A DNA stretch of 6,954 nucleotides from Halomonas sp. (GTDB lineage: Bacteria; Pseudomonadota; Gammaproteobacteria; Pseudomonadales; Halomonadaceae): positions 1 to 6,954 of the forward strand of contig PWIZ01000333.1 in the NCBI GenBank assembly GCA_003560175.1, read 5' to 3'. The position numbers and the translations under genes were made by a program. The notes beneath the pieces are model-generated. The model saw nothing but the letters and a program-made list of their open reading frames with translations. It did not search any database and was not told the DNA's origin. Below, in pieces: positions 1 to 5,542 of the stretch (position 1 is the stretch's first letter; every line of letters starts with the position of its first letter).

Positions 1-1
1 C

Positions 2-838
2 GCTCCCCTGGCCGGCGCCCTGGTCTTCATCTCCACCACCGGCGACGCCCTGATGGGCGGCGCCGCCCTCCTCGCCCTTGGGCTCGGCATGGGCGTGCCG
101 CTGCTGCTGGTGGGCACCTTCGGTACCACCCTGCTGCCGCGCAGTGGCGCCTGGATGAACGGCGTGAAGTTCGCCTTCGGCTTCCTGCTGCTGGGCGTGG
201 CCATCTGGCTGGTGGAACGGCTGCTGCCCCCGGCGGTGGCGCTGCTGATGTGGGGAGCGCTAGCCATCGGCAGCGCCCTGGCTTTAGGCGCCATGTCGGT
301 CAACCTGCCCCAGGGCTGGCCGCGGGCACGCCAGGCCGTCGGCCTGCTGCTGCTGGCCTGGGCCCTGGCGCTGGTATTGGGCGCGGCCAGCGGCGCTACG
401 GACCCGCTGCGCCCCCTGGCGAACCTGGGCGGCTCCGGCGGCACCGCCGCCGTGGAACCCGCCGAGGTCACCACCGTGGAGAGCCTCGACGGGCTGCAGC
501 GGGCGCTGGCCTCGGTGGGCGATGGCCGTCCCGCCTTCGTTCACTTCACCGCCGACTGGTGCATCTCCTGCAAGCAGATGGAGCGTCAGGTCTATCCCGA
601 CCCGCGGGTCGCCGGGCACCTCTCGGCCTTCGCTCGCATCAACGTGGACGTGACCGACTCGGACAGCGTCAGCCGCGAACTGCTCGACCACTTCGGCCTG
701 TTCGGCCCCCCCAGCCTGCTATTCTTCCAGGGTGCCGAGGAACTTCTCGAAGCGCGCATTCAGGGAGAGGTGCGCGCGCCCGGGCTAGCCTCTCATCTCG
801 AGGGGGTGCTCGACTGGCTGGGCAACAGTCAGGGCTGA
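2..838 (+). CDS. dsbD: Thiol:disulfide interchange protein DsbD, C-terminal part (5' end outside window)
   Basis: DsbD passes electrons from cytoplasmic thioredoxin across the inner membrane to periplasmic oxidised proteins such as DsbC and DsbG. The visible 278 residues hold about four hydrophobic segments (roughly residues 21-41, 57-73, 77-98 and 111-130). The stretch LGMGVPLLLVGTFGTTLLP followed by SGAWMN matches the last part of the DsbD transmembrane domain. A Gly/Ala-rich linker (about 141-155) follows, then a thioredoxin-like domain with the motif ADWCISCK, redox cysteines at residues 187 and 190 (bases 560-571), and the FGPPS loop expected around the cis-proline. The N-terminal alpha domain and the membrane cysteine pair lie upstream of the window. 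The reading frame is open from base 2 and stops with TGA at 836-838. Its position beside accB resembles the dsbD–accBC neighbourhood in Pseudomonas. The family assignment is firm; the total length is unknown. Confidence 0.93.
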   Translation, partial: APLAGALVFISTTGDALMGGAALLALGLGMGVPLLLVGTFGTTLLPRSGAWMNGVKFAFGFLLLGVAIWLVERLLPPAVALLMWGALAIGSALALGAMSVNLPQGWPRARQAVGLLLLAWALALVLGAASGATDPLRPLANLGGSGGTAAVEPAEVTTVESLDGLQRALASVGDGRPAFVHFTADWCISCKQMERQVYPDPRVAGHLSAFARINVDVTDSDSVSRELLDHFGLFGPPSLLFFQGAEELLEARIQGEVRAPGLASHLEGVLDWLGNSQG

Positions 839-973
839 CCGGTGCGGGCTAGAGGCGCGAACGTCGTCAAACAGCCGTTTAAATCCCCGCCTCGAACGGC
901 GTTCTCCACGCCACTGGACATCCCCGCGGATTTTCGGCAAACTCCGGTGCAATCCCCTTTAAACGCCATTAAA

Positions 974-1011
974 GCGGCAAGAGACGCCATCTTGCCGCGA
1001 TCTATGGCAAG
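974..1011 (+). repeat. Overlapping inverted repeats (alternative hairpins) upstream of accB
   Basis: GCGGCAAGA (974-982) pairs perfectly with TCTTGCCGC (990-998), a 9-bp stem with a 7-base loop. The CTTGCC of its right arm (991-996) can instead pair with a third copy, GGCAAG (1006-1011), leaving a 9-base loop. The two hairpins cannot form together. ACGCCAT also occurs twice, at 963-969 and 984-990, exactly 21 bp apart; the second copy spans the loop of the first hairpin. No T-run follows either stem, so neither looks like a terminator. A role in RNA leader control or as protein operators is inference only. Confidence 0.5.
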
Positions 1012-1043
1012 TTGGTCCGAGTTGACAGCGCCGTCGGACCAGC
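1011..1043 (+). repeat. Dyad flanking the TTGACA hexamer upstream of accB
   Basis: TGGTCCGA (1013-1020) and TCGGACCA (1034-1041) are perfect inverted repeats separated by 13 bases. Outward, a T·G wobble (1012/1042) and a G-C pair (1011/1043) extend the stem to 10. The TTGACA hexamer at 1022-1027 lies in the centre. The arrangement could be a repressor operator over a -35 box or an RNA hairpin in a longer leader. The sequence does not decide between these, and no regulator-specific consensus is recognised. Confidence 0.45.
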
Positions 1044-1051
1044 CTTATTCA
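1022..1051 (+). promoter_or_regulatory. Possible sigma-70 promoter for accBC
   Basis: A perfect -35 hexamer TTGACA lies at 1022-1027, about 50 bases before the accB start. The candidate -10 is poor: TATTCA at 1046-1051 with an 18-bp spacer matches TATAAT at only the first three positions. The -35 is striking in this GC-rich background, but the weak -10 means either an activator-dependent promoter or a chance hexamer. No better promoter was found elsewhere in 839-1078. Confidence 0.35.
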
Positions 1052-1078
1052 CAGCACCCAAGCGATCGAGACAACGTC

Positions 1079-1537
1079 ATGGATATCCGCAAGGTCAAGA
1101 AGCTGATCGAGCTGCTCGAAGAGTCCAACATCAGCGAAATCGAGATCCAGGAGGGCGAGGAGTCGGTACGCATCAGTCGTCATCCCAACGGCGCCAGCTG
1201 GCAACCCACCATGCCCCAGGGCTATGCCGCCCCGGCTCAGCCCGCCCCCCAGGCGCCGGCTGCCCCCGCCCCCGCCGAGGCCGATGCGGGCCCAGGCTAC
1301 CAGGGCCAGGCCGTGACCTCGCCCATGGTGGGCACCTTCTATCGCAGCCCGGCGCCGGGCGGCAAGCCCTTCATCGAGGTAGGCTCCAGCGTCAAGAAGG
1401 GCGATACCGTCTGCATCGTCGAAGCCATGAAGATGATGAACCAGATCGAGGCCGACCGCGATGGCGTGGTCGAGGCGATCCTGGTCGACGACGGCGAGCC
1501 GGTGGAATTCGATCAGCCGCTGCTGGTACTCGGCTGA
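1079..1537 (+). CDS. accB: Biotin carboxyl carrier protein of acetyl-CoA carboxylase (AccB)
   Basis: AccB carries the biotin that AccC carboxylates and the AccAD carboxyltransferase uses to make malonyl-CoA, the first committed step of fatty-acid synthesis in the cytoplasm. The 152-residue protein opens with the typical [13 protein letters not shown] segment. A Pro/Ala-rich flexible linker covers roughly residues 48-72, and the biotinyl domain runs from about 76 to the end. The target sequence EAMKMM places biotin on Lys118. The segment [15 protein letters not shown] (81-95) contains the 'thumb' loop characteristic of bacterial BCCP. The start at 1079 is chosen over an in-frame GTG at 842 because family members begin at MDIRK and the upstream translation is low-complexity with no recognisable domain. 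The ribosome site is weak (GAG at 1068-1070). accC follows 43 bases downstream, the usual accBC operon. The length is close to that of E. coli AccB. Confidence 0.97.
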   Translation: MDIRKVKKLIELLEESNISEIEIQEGEESVRISRHPNGASWQPTMPQGYAAPAQPAPQAPAAPAPAEADAGPGYQGQAVTSPMVGTFYRSPAPGGKPFIEVGSSVKKGDTVCIVEAMKMMNQIEADRDGVVEAILVDDGEPVEFDQPLLVLG

Positions 1538-1580
1538 GAGCTCCGCGCTTTTTCATTCACCTGACACTGGCGGATTCCTC

Positions 1581-2924
1581 ATGCTGGACAAGGTACTCAT
1601 CGCCAATCGCGGCGAGATCGCCCTGCGTATCCTGCGCGCCTGCAAGGAACTGGGCATCAAGACGGTGGCGGTCCACTCCAAGGCCGATCGCGAACTGATG
1701 CACGTGCGTCTGGCCGACGAGGCCGTCTGCATCGGCCCGGCCTCCTCGGCCCAGTCCTACCTCAACATCCCGGCATTGATCAGCGCCGCTGAGGTCACCG
1801 ATTCCAGCGCCATTCATCCCGGCTACGGCTTTCTCTCCGAGAACGCCAACTTCGCCGAGCAGGTCGAGCGCTCCGGTTTCGCGTTCATCGGTCCGCGCCC
1901 GGAGACCATTCGCCTGATGGGCGACAAGGTCAGCGCCATCGAATCGATGAAGAAGGCCGGCGTGCCTACGGTGCCAGGCTCCGATGGCCCGCTGCCCGAG
2001 GATGACGAGGGCGAGATCGTCGCGGTGGCTCGCCGCATCGGCTACCCGGTGATCATCAAGGCAGCGGCCGGGGGCGGTGGTCGAGGCATGCGCGTGGTGC
2101 ACACCGAGGCGCATCTGCTCTCTGCCGTCAATGTGACCCGCACCGAAGCACACTCGGCGTTCGGCGACGGCACCGTCTACATGGAGAAATTCCTCGAGAA
2201 CCCCCGCCACGTGGAGGTGCAGGTGCTGGCCGACGGCCAGGGCAACGCCATCCACCTCTATGACCGCGACTGCTCCCTGCAGCGCCGCCACCAGAAGGTG
2301 ATCGAGGAGGCCCCGGCGCCGGGCATCGACGAGGCCGCCCGCGCCGAAGTGCTCGAGTCATGTCGCCAAGCGTGCATCACCATCGGCTACCGCGGCGCCG
2401 GCACCTTCGAGTTCCTCTACGAGGACGGCAAGTTCTTCTTCATCGAGATGAACACCCGCGTGCAGGTGGAACACCCGGTCACCGAGATGGTGACCGGCAT
2501 CGATATCGTCCGCGAGCAGCTGCGCATCGCCTCCGGCCTCCCGCTGTCGGTCACCCAGGAGGAGGTCAAGCTCACCGGCCACGCCTTCGAGTGCCGCATC
2601 AACGCCGAGGACGCGCGAACCTTCATGCCCTCCCCTGGCAAGGTGACCCTCTACCACCCGCCGGGCGGTCTCGGGGTGCGCATGGATTCCCACATCTACA
2701 CCGGTTACACGGTGCCGCCCCACTATGACTCCCTGATCGGCAAACTGATCACCTGGGGCGCCGACCGCGAGACCGCGCTGATTCGCATGCGGGTCGCCCT
2801 GGACGAGCTGCTGGTGGAAGGCATCAAGACCAACACCGATCTACACAAGGACCTGGTACGCGACGGCTATTTCCAGCAGGGTGGGGTCAATATTCACTAC
2901 CTGGAGAAGAAGCTGGGGCTATAG
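1581..2924 (+). CDS. accC: Biotin carboxylase subunit of acetyl-CoA carboxylase (AccC)
   Basis: AccC uses ATP and bicarbonate to carboxylate the biotin on AccB. The 447-residue length nearly equals E. coli AccC (449). It begins [17 protein letters not shown], the standard biotin-carboxylase N-terminus. The ATP-grasp domain shows GDK (114-116), [14 protein letters not shown] (157-170, with Lys160 and the glycine-rich loop), [11 protein letters not shown] (229-239) and FEF (276-278). The catalytic stretch [14 protein letters not shown] (289-302) includes Glu289, Asn291, Arg293 and Glu297; Arg339 in [11 protein letters not shown] follows. All expected active-site residues are present. The start at 1581 has a modest GGCGGA ribosome site 6 bases upstream; the in-frame extension back to 1461 overlaps accB in another frame and is rejected. 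It is cotranscribed with accB, and a REP pair lies 27 bases after the stop. Confidence 0.98.
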   Translation: MLDKVLIANRGEIALRILRACKELGIKTVAVHSKADRELMHVRLADEAVCIGPASSAQSYLNIPALISAAEVTDSSAIHPGYGFLSENANFAEQVERSGFAFIGPRPETIRLMGDKVSAIESMKKAGVPTVPGSDGPLPEDDEGEIVAVARRIGYPVIIKAAAGGGGRGMRVVHTEAHLLSAVNVTRTEAHSAFGDGTVYMEKFLENPRHVEVQVLADGQGNAIHLYDRDCSLQRRHQKVIEEAPAPGIDEAARAEVLESCRQACITIGYRGAGTFEFLYEDGKFFFIEMNTRVQVEHPVTEMVTGIDIVREQLRIASGLPLSVTQEEVKLTGHAFECRINAEDARTFMPSPGKVTLYHPPGGLGVRMDSHIYTGYTVPPHYDSLIGKLITWGADRETALIRMRVALDELLVEGIKTNTDLHKDLVRDGYFQQGGVNIHYLEKKLGL

Positions 2925-2951
2925 GCGACAGCAGGAGCCCTTGAGCTTCCA

Positions 2952-2998
2952 CTGTAGGAGCCCAGTGGCGATTCGCCCGATAAATCGGGCTCCTACAG
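2952..2998 (-). repeat. Pair of inverted GTAG REP sequences (REPIN-like)
   Basis: CTGTAGGAGCCC (2952-2963) and GGGCTCCTACAG (2987-2998) are perfect 12-bp inverted repeats, each carrying the GTAG head typical of REP sequences mobilised by REP-associated tyrosine transposases. On the minus strand the GTAG is followed by an imperfect palindrome made of GCCCGAT and ATCGGGC (2975-2990). On the plus strand the inner part holds a smaller GGCGA/TCGCC palindrome (2967-2977). Two inverted REPs in about 47 bp is the structure called a REPIN. No transposase gene is in the window, so the element would depend on one elsewhere. As RNA it would form a strong hairpin 3' of accC that could stabilise or separate the accBC message. 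Confidence 0.72.
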
Positions 2999-3007
2999 CT
3001 TATCGAC

Positions 3008-3034
3008 GCCGCCGGGGTCTGACCCCATGGCGGC
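3008..3034 (+). repeat. GC-rich hairpin with GGGGTCTGACCCC core upstream of prmA
   Basis: The 13-base palindrome GGGGTCTGACCCC (3014-3026) is flanked by GCCGCC (3008-3013) and GGCGGC (3029-3034), which also pair, leaving an AT bulge at 3027-3028. As RNA this is an 11-bp bulged stem closed by a three-base loop. No T-run follows, so it is not a textbook intrinsic terminator. It ends 29 bases before the prmA start. It may be another mobile palindromic repeat or a processing or stability hairpin; the sequence does not distinguish these. Confidence 0.5.
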
Positions 3035-3063
3035 CGTTCCCGACTCACCACGGATTCCCCCCC

Positions 3064-3978
3064 ATGCCCTGGCTGCAACTCAAGGCCCACATTGCCCCGG
3101 AACAGGCCGAGACCCTGGAGGAGCTGCTGCTCAACGAGGGCGCCACCGCCATTACCCTTCAGGACGCCCACGATGATCCGGTGTTCGAACCGGAGCGGGG
3201 CAGCACGCCCCTGTGGAACGAGACGGTGCTCACCGGGCTCTATGACGACCTGGAGGGCGTCGACGCCATGCTGGAGCGAGTTCGCCAGGCCTGGGCCGCC
3301 GAGCTGTCCGACGAGCCCTGCCCCGAGATCGAGGTGGAACTGGTCGCCGACCGGGACTGGGAACGGGAGTGGATGGATGACTTCCAGCCCATGCAGATGG
3401 GCGAGCGGCTATGGATCGTGCCGAGCTGGCACGAGCCGCCTGTGCCCGGCGCGGTGAACCTGCACCTGGATCCGGGCCTGGCCTTCGGCACCGGCACCCA
3501 CCCCACCACGGCGCTGTGCCTGGCCTGGCTCGATGGCCTGTCGGTCACCGAGGCCATCGACAATCAACCGGTGCTGGACATCGGGACCGGCTCCGGCATC
3601 CTGGCCATCGCCGCCCTGAAACTCGGTGCCGCCCGCGCGGTGGGCACCGACATCGACCCCCAGGCCCTGCAGGCCAGCCGCGACAACGCCGAGCGCAACG
3701 GCATTCCCGAGACAGACTTCCGGCTCTGCTACCCCGAGCAGCTTGACGACGCCGAGACCTTCCCTATCGTCGTGGCCAATATCCTGGCAGGCCCGCTGGT
3801 CGAACTGGCGCCGATGATCGTCGGCCACCTCGCCCCCGGTGGGCGCCTGGCCCTCTCCGGCATTCTTGCCGCCCAGGCTGAGGAGGTGCTCGAGGCCTAC
3901 CGCGATCAGGGCCTGACCATGGACGAACCGGTGATCAGCGAGGGCTGGGTTCGGCTGACGGGACGGCGACCGCGCTAG
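3064..3978 (+). CDS. prmA: Ribosomal protein L11 methyltransferase (PrmA)
   Basis: PrmA trimethylates ribosomal protein L11 using S-adenosylmethionine. The 304-residue protein starts MPWLQLKAHI, the family N-terminus of the L11-recognition domain, followed by a linker containing DWEREWMDDFQPM (98-110). The class I methyltransferase domain has DPGLAFGTGTHPTT (136-149), the SAM-binding LDIGTGSGILAIAA (171-184), the acidic TDIDP (195-199) and NILAGPL (239-245), all PrmA signatures. The length is slightly above the E. coli protein (293). The ATG at 3064 is chosen because family members begin MPW; an in-frame reading extends back to 2881 but crosses the accC end and the REP pair. The ribosome site is weak (CGGA at 3051-3054), and seven C residues directly precede the ATG. 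No clear promoter was found in the accC–prmA spacer, so it may be transcribed with accBC. Confidence 0.97.
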   Translation: MPWLQLKAHIAPEQAETLEELLLNEGATAITLQDAHDDPVFEPERGSTPLWNETVLTGLYDDLEGVDAMLERVRQAWAAELSDEPCPEIEVELVADRDWEREWMDDFQPMQMGERLWIVPSWHEPPVPGAVNLHLDPGLAFGTGTHPTTALCLAWLDGLSVTEAIDNQPVLDIGTGSGILAIAALKLGAARAVGTDIDPQALQASRDNAERNGIPETDFRLCYPEQLDDAETFPIVVANILAGPLVELAPMIVGHLAPGGRLALSGILAAQAEEVLEAYRDQGLTMDEPVISEGWVRLTGRRPR

Positions 3979-3995
3979 CCGCGACCCTTGGCCAC

Positions 3996-4024
3996 TTCAC
4001 CCCATCCGGTCGGGGGCGTATGAT
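3996..4024 (+). promoter_or_regulatory. Predicted sigma-70 promoter of dusB-fis with C-rich start region
   Basis: TTCACC (3996-4001, four of six to TTGACA) and TATGAT (4019-4024, five of six to TATAAT) are separated by an ideal 17-bp spacer. Transcription would begin near 4031, inside a run of six C (4028-4033). This gives a GC-rich discriminator and probably a CTP start. The E. coli dusB-fis promoter is known for a GC-rich discriminator, stringent control and CTP initiation, so a similar growth-rate response is a reasonable inference. An in-frame ATG at 4020 lies inside the -10 and would not be on this transcript. Confidence 0.6.
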
Positions 4025-4032
4025 ATGCCCCC
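4012..4032 (+). promoter_or_regulatory. Near-perfect palindrome over the dusB-fis -10 box
   Basis: GGGGGC (4012-4017) and GCCCCC (4027-4032) are perfect inverted arms. The inner TA/TA pairs (4019-4020 with 4024-4025) continue the symmetry, broken only by a G·T at 4018/4026 and the three central bases. The -10 hexamer sits within it, so a protein bound here would block the promoter. It also contains a full match to the degenerate Fis core pattern (4014-4028). Whether it is an operator or coincidental symmetry is unresolved. Confidence 0.45.
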
Positions 4033-4055
4033 CTTTGCCACCACCGTCCCCCCTC

Positions 4056-5120
4056 ATGCCCGAGACCCGCTCGCCACTCCCTCGCATCGGTGACCACGCC
4101 CTGCTCAACCGGGTGATTCTGGCGCCGATGGCCGGTGTCACCGATCGCCCCTTCCGGCAGCTGTGTCGGCGGCTGGGTGCGGGACTGGTGGTGGGCGAGA
4201 TGGTCACCTCGGACCCCAGCCTGTGGCACACCCGCAAGTCGCGGCTGCGCATGGACCACCGTGGCGAACCCGGTCCCCGTGCGGTGCAGATCGCCGGCGG
4301 CGATGCCGAGATGCTGGCCGAGGCGGCGCGGCTCAACGCCGATAGGGGCGCCGAGATCATCGATATCAACATGGGTTGCCCGGCCAAGAAGGTGTGCAAC
4401 AAGGCCGCGGGCTCCGCGCTGCTGCGCGACGAGGCCCTGGTAGCCGAGATCCTCGCGGCGGTGGTGGCCGCGGTGGACGTGCCGGTGACCCTCAAGATCC
4501 GCACCGGCTGGTGCGCCGACAGCAATAACGGCCTGCGCATCGCTCGCCTGGCCGAGGCCGCCGGCATCCAGGCACTCGCCGTGCATGGCCGCCACCGCCA
4601 GCAGCGCTATACCGGCGATGCCGAGTACGACACCATCGCCGCGATCAAGGCGGCGGTGGGCATCCCGGTATTTGCCAACGGCGATATCGACTCGCCGGAG
4701 AAGGCCGCCGCCGTCCTCGACTATACTGGGGCAGATGCGGTGATGGTGGGCCGCGGCGCCCAGGGTAACCCCTGGATATTCCGGGAGATCGACCACTATC
4801 TTCGCCATGGGGAGCGAATGCCCCCCCCGGCCGACGAGGAGCGCGCTGCCGTGCTGCGCGACCACCTCGAGGCCCTTCACGACTTTTACGGCGAGCACAT
4901 GGGCGTGCGCATCGCGCGCAAGCACGTCGGTTGGTACCTGGCCGACGACAACCGCCTGACGGCGGAGGCACAGCGCGAGCTCAAGGCCACCTTCAACGGC
5001 CTGGAGAGCGCCGACGCCCAGCATCGCTTCATCGACGACTGTTTTCGTCACGCCTGTCCGCCGGCCGCCGCGCCGAAGAAGCCGGAGAGCCTGACGTCGA
5101 AAGGAACCCAAGCCGCATGA
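4056..5120 (+). CDS. dusB: tRNA-dihydrouridine synthase B (DusB)
   Basis: DusB is an FMN- and NADPH-dependent enzyme that reduces specific uridines in tRNA to dihydrouridine. The 354-residue product has [13 protein letters not shown] (22-34) at the start of the TIM barrel. The catalytic motif [10 protein letters not shown] (104-113) contains the active-site Cys108. TLKIRTGW (145-152) with Lys147, VHGR (177-180), ANGDI (207-211) and the phosphate-binding [11 protein letters not shown] (232-242) follow. MGCPAKKV points to DusB rather than DusA or DusC. The helical tRNA-binding domain follows, with a Pro/Ala/Lys tail that makes it longer than E. coli DusB (321). The ATG at 4056 is preferred over one at 4020, which lies in the predicted -10. 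No purine-rich ribosome site precedes 4056. The stop overlaps the fis start (ATGA at 5117-5120), as expected for the conserved dusB-fis operon. Confidence 0.96.
   Translation: MPETRSPLPRIGDHALLNRVILAPMAGVTDRPFRQLCRRLGAGLVVGEMVTSDPSLWHTRKSRLRMDHRGEPGPRAVQIAGGDAEMLAEAARLNADRGAEIIDINMGCPAKKVCNKAAGSALLRDEALVAEILAAVVAAVDVPVTLKIRTGWCADSNNGLRIARLAEAAGIQALAVHGRHRQQRYTGDAEYDTIAAIKAAVGIPVFANGDIDSPEKAAAVLDYTGADAVMVGRGAQGNPWIFREIDHYLRHGERMPPPADEERAAVLRDHLEALHDFYGEHMGVRIARKHVGWYLADDNRLTAEAQRELKATFNGLESADAQHRFIDDCFRHACPPAAAPKKPESLTSKGTQAA
5099..5106 (+). promoter_or_regulatory. Ribosome binding site of fis inside the end of dusB
   Basis: GAAAGGAA lies within the last codons of dusB, with ten bases between it and the fis ATG at 5117. 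It is the clearest Shine-Dalgarno sequence in the window. It fixes the fis start and suggests efficient translation of fis in addition to coupling through the ATGA overlap. Confidence 0.7.
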
Positions 5121-5449
5121 CCAGCCAAGCCTTTCCCCCGAACCCCGAGCTGTCTGGACACCGCCAGGAACTCGCCGGGCTGGACGGCGAACGCCCGCAG
5201 GCGCCCGACGAATCCGTTGGCCAGCGCCCACTGCGCGAGGCGGTGGACCTCGCCATGCGCCGCTACTTTGCCCACCTGGACGGCGGCGAGGTCACCGGGC
5301 TCTACGCCATGGTGATGACCGAGGTCGAGGCACCGCTGCTCGCCGCCGTTCTGGAACACACCCAGGGCAACCAGACCCGCGCCGCCGAGATGCTCGGCCT
5401 CAACCGCGGCACCCTGCGTAAGAAGCTCAAACAGTATGACCTGATCTGA
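5117..5449 (+). CDS. fis: DNA-binding nucleoid protein Fis
   Basis: Fis is a small dimeric, DNA-bending nucleoid protein that activates rRNA and tRNA promoters and assists site-specific recombination and replication control. The 110-residue protein has the conserved core [19 protein letters not shown] (38-56), then the dimer helices. The C-terminal helix-turn-helix [20 protein letters not shown] (85-104) is almost identical to Fis proteins generally, and the chain ends KQYDLI. The first ~35 residues are a Pro/Glu/Gln-rich, probably disordered extension; E. coli Fis has 98 residues in total. The start at 5117 is supported by a good ribosome site at 5099-5106 and the four-base overlap with dusB; longer in-frame readings (from 4931) run through dusB. 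A strong hairpin lies a few bases after the stop, so fis is probably the last gene of its operon. In E. coli, fis is autoregulated and peaks in early exponential growth. Confidence 0.95.
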   Translation: MTSQAFPPNPELSGHRQELAGLDGERPQAPDESVGQRPLREAVDLAMRRYFAHLDGGEVTGLYAMVMTEVEAPLLAAVLEHTQGNQTRAAEMLGLNRGTLRKKLKQYDLI

Positions 5450-5456
5450 CCTTTCG

Positions 5457-5482
5457 CGAGGGGAGCCCGTGGGCTCCCTTCG
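5457..5482 (+). terminator. Terminator-like hairpin after fis
   Basis: GGGAGCCC (5461-5468) and GGGCTCCC (5471-5478) are perfect inverted repeats. The pairing extends outward by C-G, G-C, A-T and G·T (5457-5460 with 5479-5482) to a 12-bp stem; as RNA the innermost pair opens to give a four-base loop. It begins eight bases after the fis stop. Only two T residues follow the GC-rich arm, so the U-tract is weak. Function as an intrinsic terminator is likely from its position but not certain. Confidence 0.62.
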
Positions 5483-5500
5483 GCATGACATGCGCATGCC
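5482..5500 (+). repeat. CATG-rich palindrome between fis and purH
   Basis: CATGCGCATG (5489-5498) is a perfect 10-bp palindrome. An overlapping pair, GGCATG (5482-5487) and CATGCC (5495-5500), is also inverted, giving three CATG units in 19 bases. It lies about 45 bases before purH, where an operator could sit. It does not resemble the E. coli PurR box. No convincing sigma-70 promoter was found in 5483-5542. Confidence 0.3.
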
Positions 5501-5542
5501 AATCGGATTCTTCGTCCCACCCGTCAGCAGAGAGTGACCCCC

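Noticed and set aside
876..965. CGTTTAAA (876-883) and TTTAAACG (958-965) inverted, each beside AATCCCC, plus GAACGGCGTTC at 894-904
   Set aside because: The arms are short and mostly self-palindromic, and the long separation gives no convincing structure; no -35/-10 pairing could be made with them.
842..1078. N-terminal extension of accB from a GTG at 842
   Set aside because: AccB proteins begin at [13 protein letters not shown]; the extension has no known domain and covers the structured, promoter-bearing spacer.
1538..1556. T-run (TTTTT near 1550) between accB and accC as a terminator
   Set aside because: Only a three-base AGC/GCT stem precedes it, and accB and accC are a conserved cotranscribed pair.
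2881..3063. Extended start for prmA overlapping the end of accC
   Set aside because: PrmA proteins begin MPWLQL; the extension translates the REP pair and shows no conserved sequence.
4020..4055. Upstream ATG for dusB at 4020
   Set aside because: It lies inside the predicted -10 box and palindrome, adds only a Pro-rich dozen residues, and would precede the predicted transcript start.
3975..5231. Open frame of 418 codons on the minus strand opposite dusB
   Set aside because: It is the complement of a well-conserved DusB sequence in GC-rich DNA, its translation resembles no family, and minus-strand frames open easily at this base composition.
5482..5500. PurR operator before purH
   Set aside because: The palindrome lacks the CG-centred ACGCAAACGTTTTCGT-like pattern of E. 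coli PurR sites, and the expected lineage is not known to regulate purH that way.
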